Origin: Acidobacteriota bacterium
GTDB taxonomy: Bacteria; Acidobacteriota; Terriglobia; Terriglobales; Acidobacteriaceae
Assembly (NCBI GenBank): GCA_003225455.1
Contig: QIAB01000038.1
Location: 38,201 to 81,746 of the forward strand
Length of the DNA: 43,546 nucleotides
Direction: 5' to 3'
A program made the translations under genes and the position numbers. Positions 40,834 through 43,546 of this stretch are shown here, piece after piece. The notes under the pieces were generated by a model. The model saw only the letters and a list, made by a program, of their open reading frames with translations, did not search any database and was not told the DNA's origin. The first letter of the stretch is position 1. The number at the start of each line of letters is the position of its first letter.

Positions 40834-41015
40834 TGCGGCAAGTTACTCATCAGGCACACGGGCGTTTGATGCCGGGGCGTCCAGATCGTTTGCACTTCCA
40901 ATAATCAGGCTCCACAGGCTACGGCGAGATGGAGAAGTGTCAAAAAAGAACAAATGGTAAGCGGGAGAGATTGAGTTGCGGAGAGTTCTATCTGTCGGAA
41001 TCTACGTCGAGCACG

Positions 41016-42617
<1,602 letters not shown>

Positions 42618-42679
42618 GTAGCTGAATCAAGAACTGCGAAGGTTTTCGCGTACCTTCGTATCATTTGCGGCTAAAAGGG

Positions 42680-43012
42680 TCATTTCTTCGTACGAACTCT
42701 CCAAAAGGAACTCACCCCGAACCAGGCAAACATCGCCGTAAATGCCACCGCAGCCACGAGTCGTCCTGATGCGCCGTGTCCAGCCTGATATTTGGCATAT
42801 TCCCGGAAGAAGGCCAGAGCACCGATCCCCGATAACACTAGAAAAACAAACCCCGTAACCTCCAACCAGAGCTGGCCCAGAACGCGGACGAAGTGGGCGG
42901 CAGTAGTTCTCCCGGCATTCAGGAGCGCGCCCAGGGTGCGAGTGCGTCCGGCGTGCTGGGCGGCCACTCGGGCCAAAATGCTGAGTTTACGGGCTGTCGA
43001 GATGGTCGCCAT
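42680..43012 (-). CDS. Small membrane protein of unknown function
   Basis: A 110-residue protein if started at ATG 43012 (MATISTARKLSILARVAAQHAG); ATG 43075 (MFQDLY...) is also possible, and still longer starts overlap the next gene's start. Two hydrophobic spans are visible: LWLEVTGFVFLVLSGIGALAFF and GRLVAAVAFTAMFAWFGVSSFW, with a Lys/Arg-rich C-terminus (RVRTKK). The N-terminal part is Arg-rich and helical. I do not recognise a family. It is divergent from the gene at 43169. Confidence 0.5.
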   Translation of the reverse strand: MATISTARKLSILARVAAQHAGRTRTLGALLNAGRTTAAHFVRVLGQLWLEVTGFVFLVLSGIGALAFFREYAKYQAGHGASGRLVAAVAFTAMFAWFGVSSFWRVRTKK

Positions 43013-43168
43013 ATCCAGCGTCGATTTTACCAATGTTCGGAGGTACAATAACGCAACATAAAGGTCCTGAAACATGGGACCACGGATCGCATCTAAGTTA
43101 TCGTAGGCGACCAGGGGCTGTGCGCTTTCGGAACGGCCGGCGAAGATGCCGCCGCAAATGGGGGTTAT

Positions 43169-43456
43169 GTGGACCAGCAATTGAAGCAGCTGATGAAAGA
43201 ACTAGGCGAGGCAATCAACGAGTCGCTCGCCGACTCCGATCAGATCGCCGAAGTCGTGGCCAAAATTAAAGATGGAGGCTACGACATTTTTCTGGTGCTG
43301 GAAGCCACGATTGGCGTGAGCAAGCCGGGAGAAAAATCTCCCGATAAAACCTCTATGGTCACCACGCTCAGCAGCAATCCTGAGCTCAAAGTCAGTGACC
43401 AGGATATGAAGTTCCTGAAATCTCTGCGGATCAAGATCGAAGACGACGCAGCGTGA
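43169..43456 (+). CDS. Small protein of unknown function
   Basis: A 95-residue soluble protein starting at GTG 43169, with GGGG at 43161-43164 as site. MDQQLKQLMKELGEAINESLADSDQIAEVVAKIKDGGYDIFLVLEATIGVS is helical then beta-like; the C-terminus SDQDMKFLKSLRIKIEDD is typical of small acidobacterial DUF-type proteins. It has no signal peptide, membrane span or catalytic motif that I recognise. The 90 bp following it, up to the window edge, show no gene. Confidence 0.55.
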   Translation: MDQQLKQLMKELGEAINESLADSDQIAEVVAKIKDGGYDIFLVLEATIGVSKPGEKSPDKTSMVTTLSSNPELKVSDQDMKFLKSLRIKIEDDAA

Positions 43457-43546
43457 AGAATGCTGCCTGAAAGTCTCTCCCAAAATCGTTGGGGCGAAAA
43501 GTTACGCTGGTAATGAAATTCTTAAATACCCCGAATCCCAATCTCA

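Overview
The window looks like an ordinary chromosomal stretch of an Acidobacteriota bacterium, most likely class Terriglobia (Koribacter/Sulfotelmatobacter-like). The evidence is the mix of families rather than a single marker: three VWFA-related proteins of the type common in that phylum, a GloVer tandem-repeat protein, DUF4382, a DUF5818-like protein, DUF3052, a bifunctional AroDE fusion, PEGA-bearing kinases and PilZ proteins. GC is moderately high and genes are dense on both strands. I see no tRNA, rRNA, CRISPR array, prophage or integrative element.

Layout. 1-4.8 kb: 5' part of a PilZ protein, a VWFA lipoprotein followed by DUF3052, convergent aroDE, and a secreted unknown. 4.8-11.4 kb: the conserved ribosome-biogenesis cluster rplU-rpmA-obgE ... 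nadD-rsfS-rlmH on the minus strand, split by an opposite-strand hybrid histidine kinase with a C-terminal PilZ domain. 11.4-18.6 kb: small secreted proteins, a TauE/SafE permease, a DUF4382 lipoprotein, a YtxH protein, a CDF-type transporter and a phospholipase C-like phosphoesterase carrying two frameshifts. 18.8-25.8 kb: a membrane pseudokinase with PEGA domains, a frameshifted GloVer/IPT surface protein, and a sodium:solute symporter coupled to an unknown gene. 26.2-31.8 kb: a five-gene ABC exporter operon (two paralogous FtsX-type permeases, a third permease, an HlyD-type adaptor, an ATPase). 31.9-36.3 kb: a cupredoxin-like protein, small secreted proteins, a cold-shock protein, a solitary GvpF/L protein and an MglA-type GTPase. 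36.4-37.3 kb: a REP-associated tyrosine transposase (RAYT) bracketed by GTAG-plus-double-hairpin REP elements. 37.3-43.5 kb: two divergent VWFA proteins, a glycosyltransferase, a methylmalonyl-CoA mutase large subunit and two small unknown genes.

The most interesting structure is the RAYT/REP system. Several intergenic elements share one design: GTAG, a 9-bp perfect stem with a TCCT loop, and in the best copies a second stem with a 3-nt loop. The stem sequences differ between copies but keep pairing, which implies selection on the fold. Copies flank the RAYT gene, and relatives sit at operon joints elsewhere (after rplU, after rpmA, inside the ABC operon, after gvpF/L). Second is the kinase-like protein at 18.8-21.1 kb, which has lost the catalytic Asp, Lys and Asn of the HRD loop but kept the DFG Asp.

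Three single-base frameshifts fall within 17-23 kb and one in-frame stop at 34.3 kb. They may be real decay or sequence errors and cannot be separated here.
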